Positions 7,903 through 17,322 are shown, counted from the stretch's first letter. The stretch: 64,000 nucleotides of DNA from Hellea sp039977295 (GCA_039977295.1 JBDWDN010000009.1:434001-498000), one strand, 5' to 3'. A program made the numbers and translations. The notes: a model not told the origin generated them from the letters alone.

Positions 7903-8631
7903 ATGAAAACATTTACAGCGACTGCCATCGCCCTCGCCCTCGTCGCCGTTTCTGGCTGCGCCCAAGCCGAGTCCAAAGGCCGCGACATGAAACGCGCTGA
8001 TGTCGAAAGCATCATCAAGGAATATCTCATGGAGAACCCAGAGCTTATCCGTGAAGCCTTAATAGAACTTGATAAAAAAGAGGACCGCGCCTCGATTGCC
8101 GCCGTATCTGACGCCTTATTCAAAGACCCGCGTGATGTCTCAATTGGCCCCAAAAACGCTAAAGTTACCGTTGTTGAATTTTTCGATTATAATTGCGGGT
8201 TCTGCAAGCAATCCTCCGATTGGTTAGAGGGCGTTATGGAAAAACATCCTGATGATGTCCGCATTGTGTTCAAAGAACTCCCCATATTAGATGGCCGCAC
8301 GAAAACGTCACGCCACGCCGCCAAAGCCGCCCTCGCCGCTGCACGTCAAGGCAAATACCCTGCCCTGCATTTCGCGCTTATGGATGAGCGTAGCCTAACC
8401 AAAGACCGCGTCCTCGCACTGGCGAAAGAGGCAGGCCTGGACATGGAAAAGCTAAAAAAGGATATGGAAGATCCTGGTATGGAACAGCATCTTGATGATG
8501 GTCTGTTACTGGCTAACCGCATTCCGTCTCTGACCGGAACACCCTTCTTCGTTATTAATGATGACTTCATTGCAGGCGCCGATACAAAGCGGCTCGATAA
8601 GATGTTGGAAGACGCCCTTAAAGACAGCTAA
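7903..8631 (+). CDS. DsbA-family thiol oxidoreductase, exported
   Basis: The 242-residue protein has an N-terminal export signal with a possible lipobox (VSGC, Cys19). An alternative signal-peptidase site is AQA-E just after it. Residues 30-75 (MENPELIREAL) resemble the helical N-terminal segment of ScsC/Com1-type DsbA proteins. The thioredoxin fold starts near 85, with active-site CGFC at 98-101 and a cis-proline in LTGTPFF. It probably oxidises or isomerises disulfides in the periplasm. GGAG lies eight to ten bases before the ATG at 7903. It follows the M48 protease by 84 bp. Confidence 0.87.
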   Translation: MKTFTATAIALALVAVSGCAQAESKGRDMKRADVESIIKEYLMENPELIREALIELDKKEDRASIAAVSDALFKDPRDVSIGPKNAKVTVVEFFDYNCGFCKQSSDWLEGVMEKHPDDVRIVFKELPILDGRTKTSRHAAKAALAAARQGKYPALHFALMDERSLTKDRVLALAKEAGLDMEKLKKDMEDPGMEQHLDDGLLLANRIPSLTGTPFFVINDDFIAGADTKRLDKMLEDALKDS

Positions 8632-8659
8632 GTCGCCCAGGAAGCTAAATCAGGCAGGC

Positions 8660-9535
8660 TTAGGGCGCGTAGATTGTATAAATCACATCCGCGCTAAGCT
8701 TACCTACACCCATAGACAAATCATAATTATTGCCATTAATAGAGGCGCCGCTCAGGCGGTAAATCGAGGCAAAGCCAACGGCTTGCTGCGCAATTGTGCC
8801 GTCCACACGCGCGGTTCTGCGGCCGCCATCAAAGACTTTCACTGGGCCTGAGGCTAAATCGGTCAGTGTCGACCCTTGACCATTTTGTCCCAGCACGACA
8901 CCCGCGCCGCCAATAGCCGGGTTCTGGGAGCGCTGCCCGATAGACGCAGAGGCCGGCGTAAAATGGCGTAGATCATAGGTAATATTATCAAAGCCAAGCC
9001 CCGTAAAATCACCCGAAGCACTTAAATTATTCGCCTCAGCAAAAACATCAAAAGCCGCATTAGAGGTCACAAAGAACCATGCAAAGCGCGCATTTGACCC
9101 CAGCAGGTCAATATCCGTATCACCGTCAATTCCAAAGGCCGTATAGCTGTCATTGGCGTCCAGCATTTGAAATGACGGGTCGTTATTATAAGTCCCGCCG
9201 AAAGTCTGGCCCGTAATTTCAAAAGGCCAGCCGCCGCTATCGCCATTAGATATCGGATCAAAGGGGAAATTCACCGCAACCCCGTCGCCCTCAATAATAT
9301 CATTTCCGGCCGCGCCAGAAGCAACATTATCCAGCAGCACAAAATCATGCGCAATCGGCGCTTCCCAATTTTCCTCTATGAAATCATCAGCAGACCAAAC
9401 AATAACAACAGCTCCCACCCGAAAAAATGGACGGTCTGTTACAGCAGCAGAGGCCGGCATTGATAGGGGCAAAGCGCAAAGCGTAACCCCCGCAGCGGCA
9501 AGACTGAGTGATAATATTGAGTTTTTCAACGCCAT
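8660..9535 (-). CDS. Secreted protein of unknown function
   Basis: I do not recognise this 291-residue protein. It has a clear signal peptide (residues 1-30, ending PASA). The mature part is rich in Gly, Asp, Asn and Ala, with few Lys and no Cys after the signal region, typical of extracellular or outer-surface proteins of Gram-negative bacteria. Stretches such as VVIVWSADDF and the C-terminal YDLSMGVGKLSADVIYTIYAP suggest beta structure. It stands alone between the DsbA-like gene and a beta-helix gene, with a 115-bp gap upstream. Confidence 0.75.
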   Translation of the reverse strand: MALKNSILSLSLAAAGVTLCALPLSMPASAAVTDRPFFRVGAVVIVWSADDFIEENWEAPIAHDFVLLDNVASGAAGNDIIEGDGVAVNFPFDPISNGDSGGWPFEITGQTFGGTYNNDPSFQMLDANDSYTAFGIDGDTDIDLLGSNARFAWFFVTSNAAFDVFAEANNLSASGDFTGLGFDNITYDLRHFTPASASIGQRSQNPAIGGAGVVLGQNGQGSTLTDLASGPVKVFDGGRRTARVDGTIAQQAVGFASIYRLSGASINGNNYDLSMGVGKLSADVIYTIYAP

Positions 9536-9650
9536 AGCCCTTATCCCGAGAGATAAGAATTACGCCTTCATGGTTAAAATATACTTAGGAAAAGCAAGGT
9601 TGTTAAGGCGGCAAAGTTACCTCTGACCGCCTTAGATTTTACCCGGTAAT

Positions 9651-11000
9651 TTAATACTTTTCAGGCGTTGGCACTGTCACCCCTGCGCCGCCATCATAAG
9701 TCTTGGCCGCGCTCATGGCATCCTCAAGGCTCATACGCGGAAGCCACGTAGCTGAATCAACATTTAAATCACTGCCTTGTAAATTTAGGCCGAACATGCT
9801 GCGCACATCATTTTGCCAAGTTTTAGCAACCTTCACATCCGCCTCAGCTGCATTGCGGTCAATCACAGACCGCGACAAATAATACTTCACCCAATCACCA
9901 GAAAATTCAAATGTCGGCGCCGTGTTAATATTATCCTCGGCTTCGTCCATCAAATCAGATTCGTCTTCGATTTCGTCATAATCCATCTTGGATGAAAATT
10001 CGAGATAATCAGCATTGGCATTGGTTGAGATGATGTTCCCGTTCATGATGACATTTTTAGACCGCTTAGCATTATCGACGCCGAAATTGTCATTATAGGC
10101 AAAAACATTTCCTGTCATTTCAACAGCTGTGCTGCTCTCGAGCATGATCCCGCTGCCGCCAAATGTTCCAAAGGCCGTATGCTTTTCATTAAACATGCTG
10201 ATATTGTTTTTAATTTTATAAGTCGGAATATCATCACCGGTGAAGGCCGTCCCAATACGAAACCCTGCGCCTGTATTATTCACAGCAACATTGTTTTCAA
10301 CCGTGACCTCAGCGCCCTTCCCGCCAAACAGGCTAAAGACGCCTTCAGTGGGCGCAAAATTTGTGGCGACATTGTTTTTCACGATGACGGTTCCGTTCAC
10401 GCCGGTTCGAACAATCAAGGCGCCGCTCTCAGGCGTCGGCGTATCAGACGCTGTGCCTTTGCGCACAATCAGGGCCTCTTTAGGGGTTTTATAATAATTG
10501 CGTTTGCCATTATCGAAAATCAAACCATCAACAATAATCTTATGCGCGGTAGACTGACCCCGCGCTTCCATTAAGCGCGTGGCTGTTTTAGCCGTATCAA
10601 TAGAGAGCCGAGCTTGGGTCGCAAAATTCTCGCTATTATGCTGGCCCGTAAAAACTGTTTTATGTGCGCCCCACGGGTCGCGCGCCGTAAAATCGGGGCT
10701 AAAACCGCCAATAACGCTGACAGCGAGATTAATATCATCCACGCCGTTTTCGCCGCGTCCCATATATTCACCTTCGGCAATACAGACGACGTCACCTGCT
10801 TCTAGCCTAGAGATAATATTGCCAAGATCTTTGGCAGGTTTTTCAGGCGTCGCAGTCTTGCCCTTACCCGTCGCTTTGTGGACGAATTTTGTGCACATTG
10901 CGCGGTAGTCTTCAGCCTGAGCTTGCGTGGTTGATAAGCACGTAAAGGTCAGCGCCGCTCCAACCAAAGTGAGAGTCTTAGCGTGAATTGAGAAAGTCAT
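9651..11000 (-). CDS. Secreted right-handed beta-helix protein
   Basis: This 449-residue protein has a signal peptide ending TQAQA-E near residue 29. The mature part carries repeated strands of the parallel beta-helix type, for example VTVENNVAVNNTGAGFRI, YKIKNNISMFNE and VEMTGNVFAYNDNFG. Such folds occur in pectate lyases, adhesins and other polysaccharide-binding proteins. GDVVCIAEGEYMG near residue 60 is the usual opening of these helices (DTI.L..G.Y). The ATG at 11000 places the signal peptide at the N-terminus, whereas a longer start would add 14 unlikely residues. No catalytic site is recognised, so enzyme function is open. Confidence 0.8.
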   Translation of the reverse strand: MTFSIHAKTLTLVGAALTFTCLSTTQAQAEDYRAMCTKFVHKATGKGKTATPEKPAKDLGNIISRLEAGDVVCIAEGEYMGRGENGVDDINLAVSVIGGFSPDFTARDPWGAHKTVFTGQHNSENFATQARLSIDTAKTATRLMEARGQSTAHKIIVDGLIFDNGKRNYYKTPKEALIVRKGTASDTPTPESGALIVRTGVNGTVIVKNNVATNFAPTEGVFSLFGGKGAEVTVENNVAVNNTGAGFRIGTAFTGDDIPTYKIKNNISMFNEKHTAFGTFGGSGIMLESSTAVEMTGNVFAYNDNFGVDNAKRSKNVIMNGNIISTNANADYLEFSSKMDYDEIEDESDLMDEAEDNINTAPTFEFSGDWVKYYLSRSVIDRNAAEADVKVAKTWQNDVRSMFGLNLQGSDLNVDSATWLPRMSLEDAMSAAKTYDGGAGVTVPTPEKY

Positions 11001-11119
11001 ATAGGGCCCCGTAAAGTTAAAGTGCAATAACCTGCACAACACCTATGACCCTATATTAGAATTTTGACGCTTGCAAGACTGCTACGCAGGCTAGGCTCGA
11101 GGCCCATTAATCTCGGGAA

Positions 11120-11974
11120 TTAGACTTTACCTTCGAAATCTGATGCGCTGTGACGTTCTTTGAGACCTTTTTCTTCATCCCAAGGGCGATTGACAAGTTG
11201 ACCGCGCTTAAAGGCGGGACGCTCTGAAAGCTGTTTCGCCCAACGGCCCAGATGTTTGTAACTCTCAACGTCTAGAAATTCTTTGGAGTCATAAAGCAGG
11301 CCGCGAACGAGGCCGCCATACCACGGATAAATCGCGAAATCGGCGATGGTCAACTCTGAGCCTGCGATAAATTCGTTTTCTGCAAGCTGCCTATCAAGCA
11401 CATCCATCTCGCGTTTTACTTCCATAGCAAAACGGTTAATCGCATATTCAATCTTCATCGGCGCGTAAGCGTAGAAGTGCCCAAAGCCGCCGCCTAGATA
11501 AGGCGCGCTGCCCATTTGCCACATCAACCACGACATTGTCGCGGCTCGCGCGGCAATGTCCTTAGGCAGAAAGGCATCAAATTTTTCAGCTAGGTAAAAC
11601 AGAATTGCGCCGCTCTCAAATACGCGCTGCGGCTCCCCTTCGCCAGAATGATCCATCATGGCTGGAATTTTTGAATTTGGATTAGCGCCAACAAAGCCAG
11701 AGGTAAACTGATCTCCGTCCATAATGTTGATTAGCCAAGCGTCATATTCCGCGCCTAAATGACCCGCTGCCAATAGCTCCTCAAGCATCACTGTGACTTT
11801 TACGCCGTTTGGCGTGCCAAGTGAGTAAAGCTGCAAAGGATGCTCTCCCACAGGTAAGTCCTTCTCAGAGATCGCCCCAGAAATCGGGCGGTTAATATTG
11901 GCGAATTTGTTTCCGTCATCTTTAACCCACTCCCAAACTTTGGGCGGTGTGTAGTCGGATAATGTTTGCGGCAT
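11120..11974 (-). CDS. yghU: Nu-class glutathione S-transferase, YghU type
   Basis: The 284-residue protein closely follows E. coli YghU from memory: FANINRPISG, EKDLPVGEHPLQLYSLGTPNG, NPNSKIPAM, FGHFYAYAPMKIEYAINRF and the C-terminal RHSASDFE. YghU proteins are cytosolic GST-fold disulfide-bond reductases that bind two glutathione molecules per active site. The thioredoxin-like N-domain runs from about residue 45 to 130 and the helical C-domain follows. The gene diverges from serC, with a 212-bp shared upstream region. A role in thiol redox homeostasis is inferred from the family. Confidence 0.92.
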   Translation of the reverse strand: MPQTLSDYTPPKVWEWVKDDGNKFANINRPISGAISEKDLPVGEHPLQLYSLGTPNGVKVTVMLEELLAAGHLGAEYDAWLINIMDGDQFTSGFVGANPNSKIPAMMDHSGEGEPQRVFESGAILFYLAEKFDAFLPKDIAARAATMSWLMWQMGSAPYLGGGFGHFYAYAPMKIEYAINRFAMEVKREMDVLDRQLAENEFIAGSELTIADFAIYPWYGGLVRGLLYDSKEFLDVESYKHLGRWAKQLSERPAFKRGQLVNRPWDEEKGLKERHSASDFEGKV

Positions 11975-12084
11975 AAAGCTCTCCTATTTGAAAGAGGCTT
12001 AGCGGGTTTAAAGGCGCATGTGTAGTGACAGATTTGTGAGACTCCTATTCTCACATAAATTCACAACCTTACAATTTCTAGCTC

Positions 12085-12113
12085 TTGACCACGCGCCCGA
12101 CTCCACTCTATAG
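12085..12113 (+). promoter_or_regulatory. Candidate serC promoter
   Basis: TTGACC at 12085-12090 and CTATAG at 12108-12113 are separated by 17 bp and match an alphaproteobacterial housekeeping promoter. The predicted transcription start is near 12120, about 67 bases before the serC ATG, which places the hairpin described next at the very start of the leader. Confidence 0.5.
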
Positions 12114-12147
12114 GCGCGGTGGGCCACGCTTCCCCACTGAAGCGCAC
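12113..12147 (+). promoter_or_regulatory. Structured serC leader, candidate serC RNA motif
   Basis: CGGTGGG at 12117-12123 pairs with CCCACTG at 12133-12139 (one G-U pair). GCG at 12114-12116 can extend the stem with CGC at 12143-12145 across a bulge. A conserved serC RNA motif is known in 5' regions of alphaproteobacterial serC-serA operons. Position fits it, but I cannot check the consensus here. Confidence 0.4.
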
Positions 12148-12186
12148 TTTGATGCTGTACAAAAAATCAGCTGATGGAGACATATC

Positions 12187-13362
12187 ATGGCGATAGCCGC
12201 AAAACCGACGGTAAAGCCCGTCGATCCCCGCTTTAGTGCGGGCCCCACAAAGAAACGTCCGGGATGGACATTGGACGCGCTTAGCGATGCCGCTCTTGGC
12301 CGTTCGCACCGTTCCGCCTTAGGAAAAGCTAAATTAAAAGAAATCATCGACCTCACCCATGAGGTTCTTGAAGTCCCCGCTGATTACCGCATCGCAATTG
12401 TTCCCGCGTCTGATACAGGCGCGGTTGAGATGGCTATGTGGTCACTGCTTGGGCCGCGCGGCGTCGATGTTGCCGCTTGGGAGAATTTCGGCAATGCTTG
12501 GATTGAAGATGCCAAGAGCCAATTACCGCTCGAAGACCTGCGTATTCTTGAGGCTGATTATGGACAGCTTCCGCCTCTGCATCAATATACGGGTGACCGC
12601 GACCTTGTCTTTACTTGGAACGGCACAACGGCGGGCGTGCGCGTCCCCAATGCTGACTTCATCCCTGCTGATCGCGAAGGTTTGACCATTTGCGACGCGA
12701 CCTCTGCTGTTTACGCGCAGGAAATTGAGTGGGATAAAATCGATGTCCTGACCTATAGCTGGCAGAAGAATATGGGCGGCGAAGCCGGCCACGGCATGCT
12801 AATCCTCAGCCCCCGCGCTGTCGAACGCCTTGAGAGCTACACGCCATCTTGGCCGCTACCGAAAATTTTCCGCATGACGAGCAAAGGTAAGCTCAATGAA
12901 GCCTTATTCCAAGGCGCGACGATCAACACGCCGTCGCTCCTTTGCACGGAAGACCATCTAGATGCCTTAAAATGGGTAAAGGCCAATGGCGGATTACAAT
13001 TCATGCATGACCGCGCCGATGCAAATGCGCAGGTGCTTTATGATTGGATTGCGCGCACGGATTGGATTGCTAACCTTGCCCAAAATGACCATGAGCGCTC
13101 TAATACGGGCATCTGTATGAAAATTGTTGACCCGCGCATTGCGGCTCTTCCCAAGAACGAGCAGGCCGCTTTTGCTAAATCCATCGTGAACCTCCTCGGT
13201 GAAGAAAATGTCGCCCTTGATTTTGGCTCTTATAAAACAGCCCCCGCAGGCTTTCGCGTCTGGGCCTCTGGCTTGATTGAGAAAACAGATCTCGAAGCCT
13301 TAACGCCTTGGCTCGATTGGGCTTTCGAGATCAAAATTGCGGAGTTGACCAATGCCAAATAA
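12187..13362 (+). CDS. serC: Phosphoserine aminotransferase
   Basis: SerC converts 3-phosphohydroxypyruvate to phosphoserine with glutamate as amino donor (PLP enzyme, cytosol, serine synthesis). The protein is 391 residues and of the alphaproteobacterial type beginning KPVDPRFSAGPTKKRPGW. The PLP-lysine region is YSWQKNMGGEAGHG near residue 195, preceded by ICDATSAVYAQ. The ATG at 12187 follows GGAGA. The last 11 bases overlap the start of serA, so the two are translated together. The leader upstream is structured. Confidence 0.95.
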   Translation: MAIAAKPTVKPVDPRFSAGPTKKRPGWTLDALSDAALGRSHRSALGKAKLKEIIDLTHEVLEVPADYRIAIVPASDTGAVEMAMWSLLGPRGVDVAAWENFGNAWIEDAKSQLPLEDLRILEADYGQLPPLHQYTGDRDLVFTWNGTTAGVRVPNADFIPADREGLTICDATSAVYAQEIEWDKIDVLTYSWQKNMGGEAGHGMLILSPRAVERLESYTPSWPLPKIFRMTSKGKLNEALFQGATINTPSLLCTEDHLDALKWVKANGGLQFMHDRADANAQVLYDWIARTDWIANLAQNDHERSNTGICMKIVDPRIAALPKNEQAAFAKSIVNLLGEENVALDFGSYKTAPAGFRVWASGLIEKTDLEALTPWLDWAFEIKIAELTNAK

Positions 13363-14938
13363 AACACCACGCGTCCTTATAGCTGACAAAATGTCCCCTT
13401 CCGCAACGGAAGTGTTCAAAAATCGCGGCGTCGATGTTGATGTGATTACAGGCCTGGAGAAAGACGAACTTATTAAAATCATTGGCGATTATGACGGCCT
13501 CGCTGTGCGCTCTTCGACGCGCCCTGACGCTGAAATCATTGCCGCTGCCAAAAACTTAAAAGTCATTGGCCGCGCTGGTATCGGCGTCGATAATATTGAC
13601 ATCAAAGCCTCAACCGATCGCGGCGTTGTTGTCATGAATACGCCTTTCGGGAATGCTATCACCACGGCAGAACATGCGATTGCGATGCTTTTCTCTGCCG
13701 CGCGTCAAATTCCTTCCGCGTCTGCGCGTACGCAAAACGGCGAATGGCCAAAATCTGATTTTAAGGGCGTAGAGCTGTTTAATAAAACGCTCGGCCTTAT
13801 CGGCTGCGGCAATATCGGAACCCTCGTCGCGGAACGCGCCTTAGGTCTTAAGATGAAAGTCATCGCCTTTGATCCTTACCTGACAGAAGAGCGCGCGGTT
13901 AAACTCGGCGTTGAAAAAGTTGAACTTGATAATCTTTTCCAGCGCGCCGACGCAATTACCCTTCATACGCCACTCGTTGAGAGCACTAAAAATATCGTCA
14001 ATCGTGAACGGTTGGGGATGACCAAAAAAGGCATCATCATAGTCAATTGTGCGCGCGGCGGATTGGTCGATGAAGAGGCGCTTAAAGACGCGCTTGAAGC
14101 TGGCCATGTCCGCGCCGCCGCGCTTGACGTCTTTGCGGTTGAGCCCGCCAAGCAACATCCGTTATTTGGCACGCCGAACTTTATAGCGACGCCGCATTTG
14201 GGCGCCTCTACGCTAGAAGCCCAAGAGAATGTAGCTGTTCAAGTCGCCGAACAAATGGCCGATTACTTGCTGACGGGCGCAGTGTCTAACGCGCTCAACA
14301 CGCCGTCTATTTCTGCCGAGGAAGCCCCTCGCCTCAAGCCTTGGGTTGAATTAGCCGACAAGCTTGGGACGATGATGGGACAGCTTTTGCATGCCCCGGT
14401 CAAAGCCGTTGAAATAACCTATAAAGGCGGCATCACCGAGCTAAACAATAAGCCTCTGACGGCGGCAGCGCTGGCGGGTCTTTTGAAAACGGCCATGCCC
14501 GAAGCCAATATGGTGTCTGCGCCTGTTCTTGCCAAAGAGCGCGGTATTGCCTTGACGGAATCTTTCGTTGATGAAGCAGAACGCGCAGAAAGTCTTATCC
14601 GCGTGACCGTAGAAACGGATGAGCGCAAATTCGCCATTGTCGGCACGATTTATCGCGGCGAGCCGCGTATTGTCCGTCTCTTCGGCGTGCCGATGGACGC
14701 GGCTTTTGCGAATGACATGCTCTATATCCGCAATGATGATCGCCCAGGATTTGTCGGCAAATTAGGTCAGCTTTTAGGCGATGCAAAAGTCAATATCGCG
14801 ACTTTTTCTATGGGCCGCATGGCGCAAGGCGGCGAAGCCGTGTGCTTGGTCGCTATTGATGGTAGCGCAAATGAGGCCACATTAGAGGCCATTCGCGATG
14901 TCGAGCAGGTAAAAATTGTAGACGCTGTCTCGCTTTAA
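13352..14938 (+). CDS. serA: D-3-phosphoglycerate dehydrogenase
   Basis: SerA oxidises 3-phosphoglycerate with NAD+, the first step of serine synthesis, feeding the product to SerC. It is the long form (528 residues). It has a substrate and nucleotide-binding core with LIGCGNIGT near residue 151, the catalytic region NCARGGLVDEEAL, and PHLGAST with the active-site His. An allosteric substrate-binding domain and a C-terminal ACT domain (DRPGFVGKLGQLLGDAKVNI) follow. The ACT domain usually senses serine. It overlaps serC by 11 bases and is followed by a perfect 20-bp palindrome that probably ends the operon. Confidence 0.96.
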   Translation: MPNKTPRVLIADKMSPSATEVFKNRGVDVDVITGLEKDELIKIIGDYDGLAVRSSTRPDAEIIAAAKNLKVIGRAGIGVDNIDIKASTDRGVVVMNTPFGNAITTAEHAIAMLFSAARQIPSASARTQNGEWPKSDFKGVELFNKTLGLIGCGNIGTLVAERALGLKMKVIAFDPYLTEERAVKLGVEKVELDNLFQRADAITLHTPLVESTKNIVNRERLGMTKKGIIIVNCARGGLVDEEALKDALEAGHVRAAALDVFAVEPAKQHPLFGTPNFIATPHLGASTLEAQENVAVQVAEQMADYLLTGAVSNALNTPSISAEEAPRLKPWVELADKLGTMMGQLLHAPVKAVEITYKGGITELNNKPLTAAALAGLLKTAMPEANMVSAPVLAKERGIALTESFVDEAERAESLIRVTVETDERKFAIVGTIYRGEPRIVRLFGVPMDAAFANDMLYIRNDDRPGFVGKLGQLLGDAKVNIATFSMGRMAQGGEAVCLVAIDGSANEATLEAIRDVEQVKIVDAVSL

Positions 14939-14969
14939 ACGGCAAGCCTGTAGATAAGTGCAAATTACG

Positions 14970-14989
14970 ATTCGCCTTTAAAGGCGAAT
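14970..14989. terminator. Palindrome after serA, likely terminator
   Basis: ATTCGCCTTT-AAAGGCGAAT is a perfect 20-bp palindrome 31 bases after the serA stop, followed by TTGTCT. The stem is strong but the U-tract is weak. Confidence 0.5.
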
Positions 14990-15024
14990 TTGTCTAAAGA
15001 CTGAAAAAGTCTAAGAGATTCTTT

Positions 15025-15049
15025 AGGCGCGGCATTATTTGTCGCGCCT
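15025..15049 (+). terminator. Hairpin before purA, terminator or leader structure
   Basis: AGGCGCG at 15025-15031 pairs with CGCGCCT at 15043-15049, followed by TTATTAT. It lies about 60 bases before the purA ATG, so it may end serCA transcripts that pass the first palindrome, or form part of a purA leader. Confidence 0.45.
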
Positions 15050-15107
15050 TTATTATGCGGTGAGATACGCAAATAAAATATACGGGTGAATTCCCAGAGG
15101 AAATATT

Positions 15108-16400
15108 ATGGCTAATGTTGTTGTTGTCGGGTCGCAATGGGGCGATGAGGGTAAAGGTAAAATCGTTGACTGGCTCAGTAGCCGCGCCGACGTTGTCGTG
15201 CGGTTCCAAGGCGGTCATAATGCAGGGCACACCCTAGTTGTTGACGGCGTTACTTATAAGCTTTCTCTGCTTCCTTCTGGCGTTGTTCGCGGCGGTAAGC
15301 TCTCAGTCATAGGTAACGGCGTTGTGCTCGACCCTTGGGCCTTCCTCAGCGAAGTTGAACGCATCAAAAAACAAGGCGTGAGCGTTAATCCTGAGAACCT
15401 TTTAATTTCAGAATCTGCTGCCCTCATTTTGCCTATCCACTCTGAACTCGACGGCATCCGTGAAAACCGAGAAGACGGCATAAAAATCGGCACCACAAAG
15501 CGCGGCATTGGCCCAGCTTATGAAGATAAGGTCGCTCGCCGCGCTATTCGTGTCTGCGACTTGGCCGATGAGGCGCATTTGCTCGCGCGTCTTAAGAACC
15601 TATTACATCATCACAACGCCCTTCGTCGCGGCTTAGGCCATCCTGAAACAGACCCCGAAGAGCTTCATGCAAAGCTGCTAGAGGTGGCCCCGAAAATCCT
15701 GCCTTTCATGGCTCCCGTTTGGCATTCATTAGATGAGGCTGCGCGCTCGGACAAAAAGATTTTATTTGAAGGCGCGCAAGGCGCAATGCTCGACATTGAC
15801 CACGGAACTTATCCTTTCGTCACCAGTTCCAATACCATCGCAGGACAGGCAGCAGCAGGGTCGGGCATGGGCCCTAGCGCGCTTAATTATGTGCTCGGGA
15901 TTACCAAAGCCTATACAACGCGGGTCGGCGAAGGCCCGTTCCCAACAGAGCTTTCAGACGCCGTCGGTCAACGCCTTGGTGAACGCGGCCATGAGTTCGG
16001 CACTGTCACAGGTCGCCAAAGACGTTGCGGCTGGTTCGACGCTGTTATGGTCAAACAGGCGATTATCACGGGCGGCATCACAGGCATTTCCCTGACCAAG
16101 CTCGATGTTTTAGACGGCATGGCTGAACTGAAAATCTGCGTCGGCTATAAACTTGACGGCAAAATCATCAAACGCCTCCCCGCAGGCGCTGCCAACCAAG
16201 CGGCCGTCGTGCCAATTTACGAATCCATGCCGGGATGGCAAGGCTCGACGCGCGGCGCGCGCTCTTGGGCGGACTTGCCCGCCGAAGCGGTCAAATATGT
16301 TCGCCGCGTCGAAGAGCTTATTGGCTGCCCTGTCAGCATGGTCTCGACCTCTCCAGAGCGCGAAGATGTGATCTTAATGCGCGATCCTTTCAAGGCTTAA
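15108..16400 (+). CDS. purA: Adenylosuccinate synthetase
   Basis: PurA joins IMP and aspartate with GTP to form adenylosuccinate, the first committed step to AMP. The 430-residue length is typical. The glycine-rich GTP loop GDEGKGK is at residues 12-18, and TTKRGIGPAYEDK, FEGAQGAMLDIDHGTYPFVTSSN and the GTP-binding TKLDVLDG all follow in order. The ATG at 15108 has AGAGGAA seven bases upstream. It precedes a DMT transporter by four bases, which suggests one transcript. Confidence 0.97.
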   Translation: MANVVVVGSQWGDEGKGKIVDWLSSRADVVVRFQGGHNAGHTLVVDGVTYKLSLLPSGVVRGGKLSVIGNGVVLDPWAFLSEVERIKKQGVSVNPENLLISESAALILPIHSELDGIRENREDGIKIGTTKRGIGPAYEDKVARRAIRVCDLADEAHLLARLKNLLHHHNALRRGLGHPETDPEELHAKLLEVAPKILPFMAPVWHSLDEAARSDKKILFEGAQGAMLDIDHGTYPFVTSSNTIAGQAAAGSGMGPSALNYVLGITKAYTTRVGEGPFPTELSDAVGQRLGERGHEFGTVTGRQRRCGWFDAVMVKQAIITGGITGISLTKLDVLDGMAELKICVGYKLDGKIIKRLPAGAANQAAVVPIYESMPGWQGSTRGARSWADLPAEAVKYVRRVEELIGCPVSMVSTSPEREDVILMRDPFKA

Positions 16401-16404
16401 AGCC

Positions 16405-17322
16405 TTGCAAACGTCCAAAGGCTTAAGCCAACCCTTATTTTTGCTTATTGCCTTTTTCCTCATTATCACTTGGGGAAGCGCCTTCACGATGATCGGTGTC
16501 GGTGTCAAATATATGACGCCGATCTGGCTCGTTGCTTACCGCCTTGTGATTGGGGCGCTATTTATGATTTGCTATGTGCTGGCGACGGGCGCGAAATTTC
16601 CAAAGCTAACGGATATGCGCTGGCTCTGGTATTTTGGGCTTGGCATGACGGGCATGGTTATTCCTTTTTACCTTATCTCAACGGGGCAGCTCTCGGTCGA
16701 TAGCGGGCTCTCGGCAATTATTGTTGGGGCTATGCCGCTCATGACGATCATCTTGGCTCACTTCTTTGCGGATGAACCGCTAAACCCTGCCAAAGCGCTT
16801 GGTTTTATCATCGGCTTTTTAGGCATTGTGATTTTGTTCTTACCTGACAATCTCAGCCTAGAATTAGTGAGTGATTGGAAGTCTCAACTCCTGATCGTTG
16901 GCGGCGCTTTCTGTTACGCCGTCACAACGGTCGCGGCCAAGCGCGCGCCAAAGACGCAGTCCAGCGTGGGCGCAGGCATGATGTTAATATGCTCGGCTAT
17001 CGTCGGCGTGATTGGCGCATTATTTACGGGGATTCCAACGGCGTTGCCGCCTTATCAAGGACTCCTTTCGGCGATCGGTCTGGGCATTGGCTCAACGGCC
17101 CTGGCGACCATTCTTTATCTCTATGTTATTGACCAAACAGGTCCGAGCACGCTTGCCAAAATAAATTACTTCGTGCCCGTAGCCTCTGTCATCTTTGGCA
17201 TTTGGCTCCTGAGTGAGCCTTTCACATGGCGAATGGTCATCTCTTTCATTGTAATTTTGGCCGGCATCCTCATCGCGCGCATCGGCGATAAAAGAACCGC
17301 AGGAAAAATTATAAACCTTTAA
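16405..17322 (+). CDS. DMT-superfamily (EamA) transporter
   Basis: This 305-residue inner-membrane protein has about ten hydrophobic segments in two EamA-type halves. The first opens with LIITWGSAFTMIGVGVKYMTPIWLVAYRL (given here only to mark residues 20-48), and the second starts near residue 155 at GGAFCYAVTTVAAKRAP. EamA proteins export or import small metabolites such as amino acids or nucleosides. The substrate here is unknown. The start is a TTG at 16405, four bases after the purA stop, and no ATG is better placed. Co-transcription with purA does not by itself prove a purine substrate. Confidence 0.88.
   Translation: MQTSKGLSQPLFLLIAFFLIITWGSAFTMIGVGVKYMTPIWLVAYRLVIGALFMICYVLATGAKFPKLTDMRWLWYFGLGMTGMVIPFYLISTGQLSVDSGLSAIIVGAMPLMTIILAHFFADEPLNPAKALGFIIGFLGIVILFLPDNLSLELVSDWKSQLLIVGGAFCYAVTTVAAKRAPKTQSSVGAGMMLICSAIVGVIGALFTGIPTALPPYQGLLSAIGLGIGSTALATILYLYVIDQTGPSTLAKINYFVPVASVIFGIWLLSEPFTWRMVISFIVILAGILIARIGDKRTAGKIINL

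Noticed and set aside
10179..10574. A 131-codon plus-strand frame opposite the beta-helix gene
   Set aside because: It has no ribosome-binding site or family pattern. The minus-strand protein has a signal peptide and beta-helix repeats, so the plus frame is a shadow.
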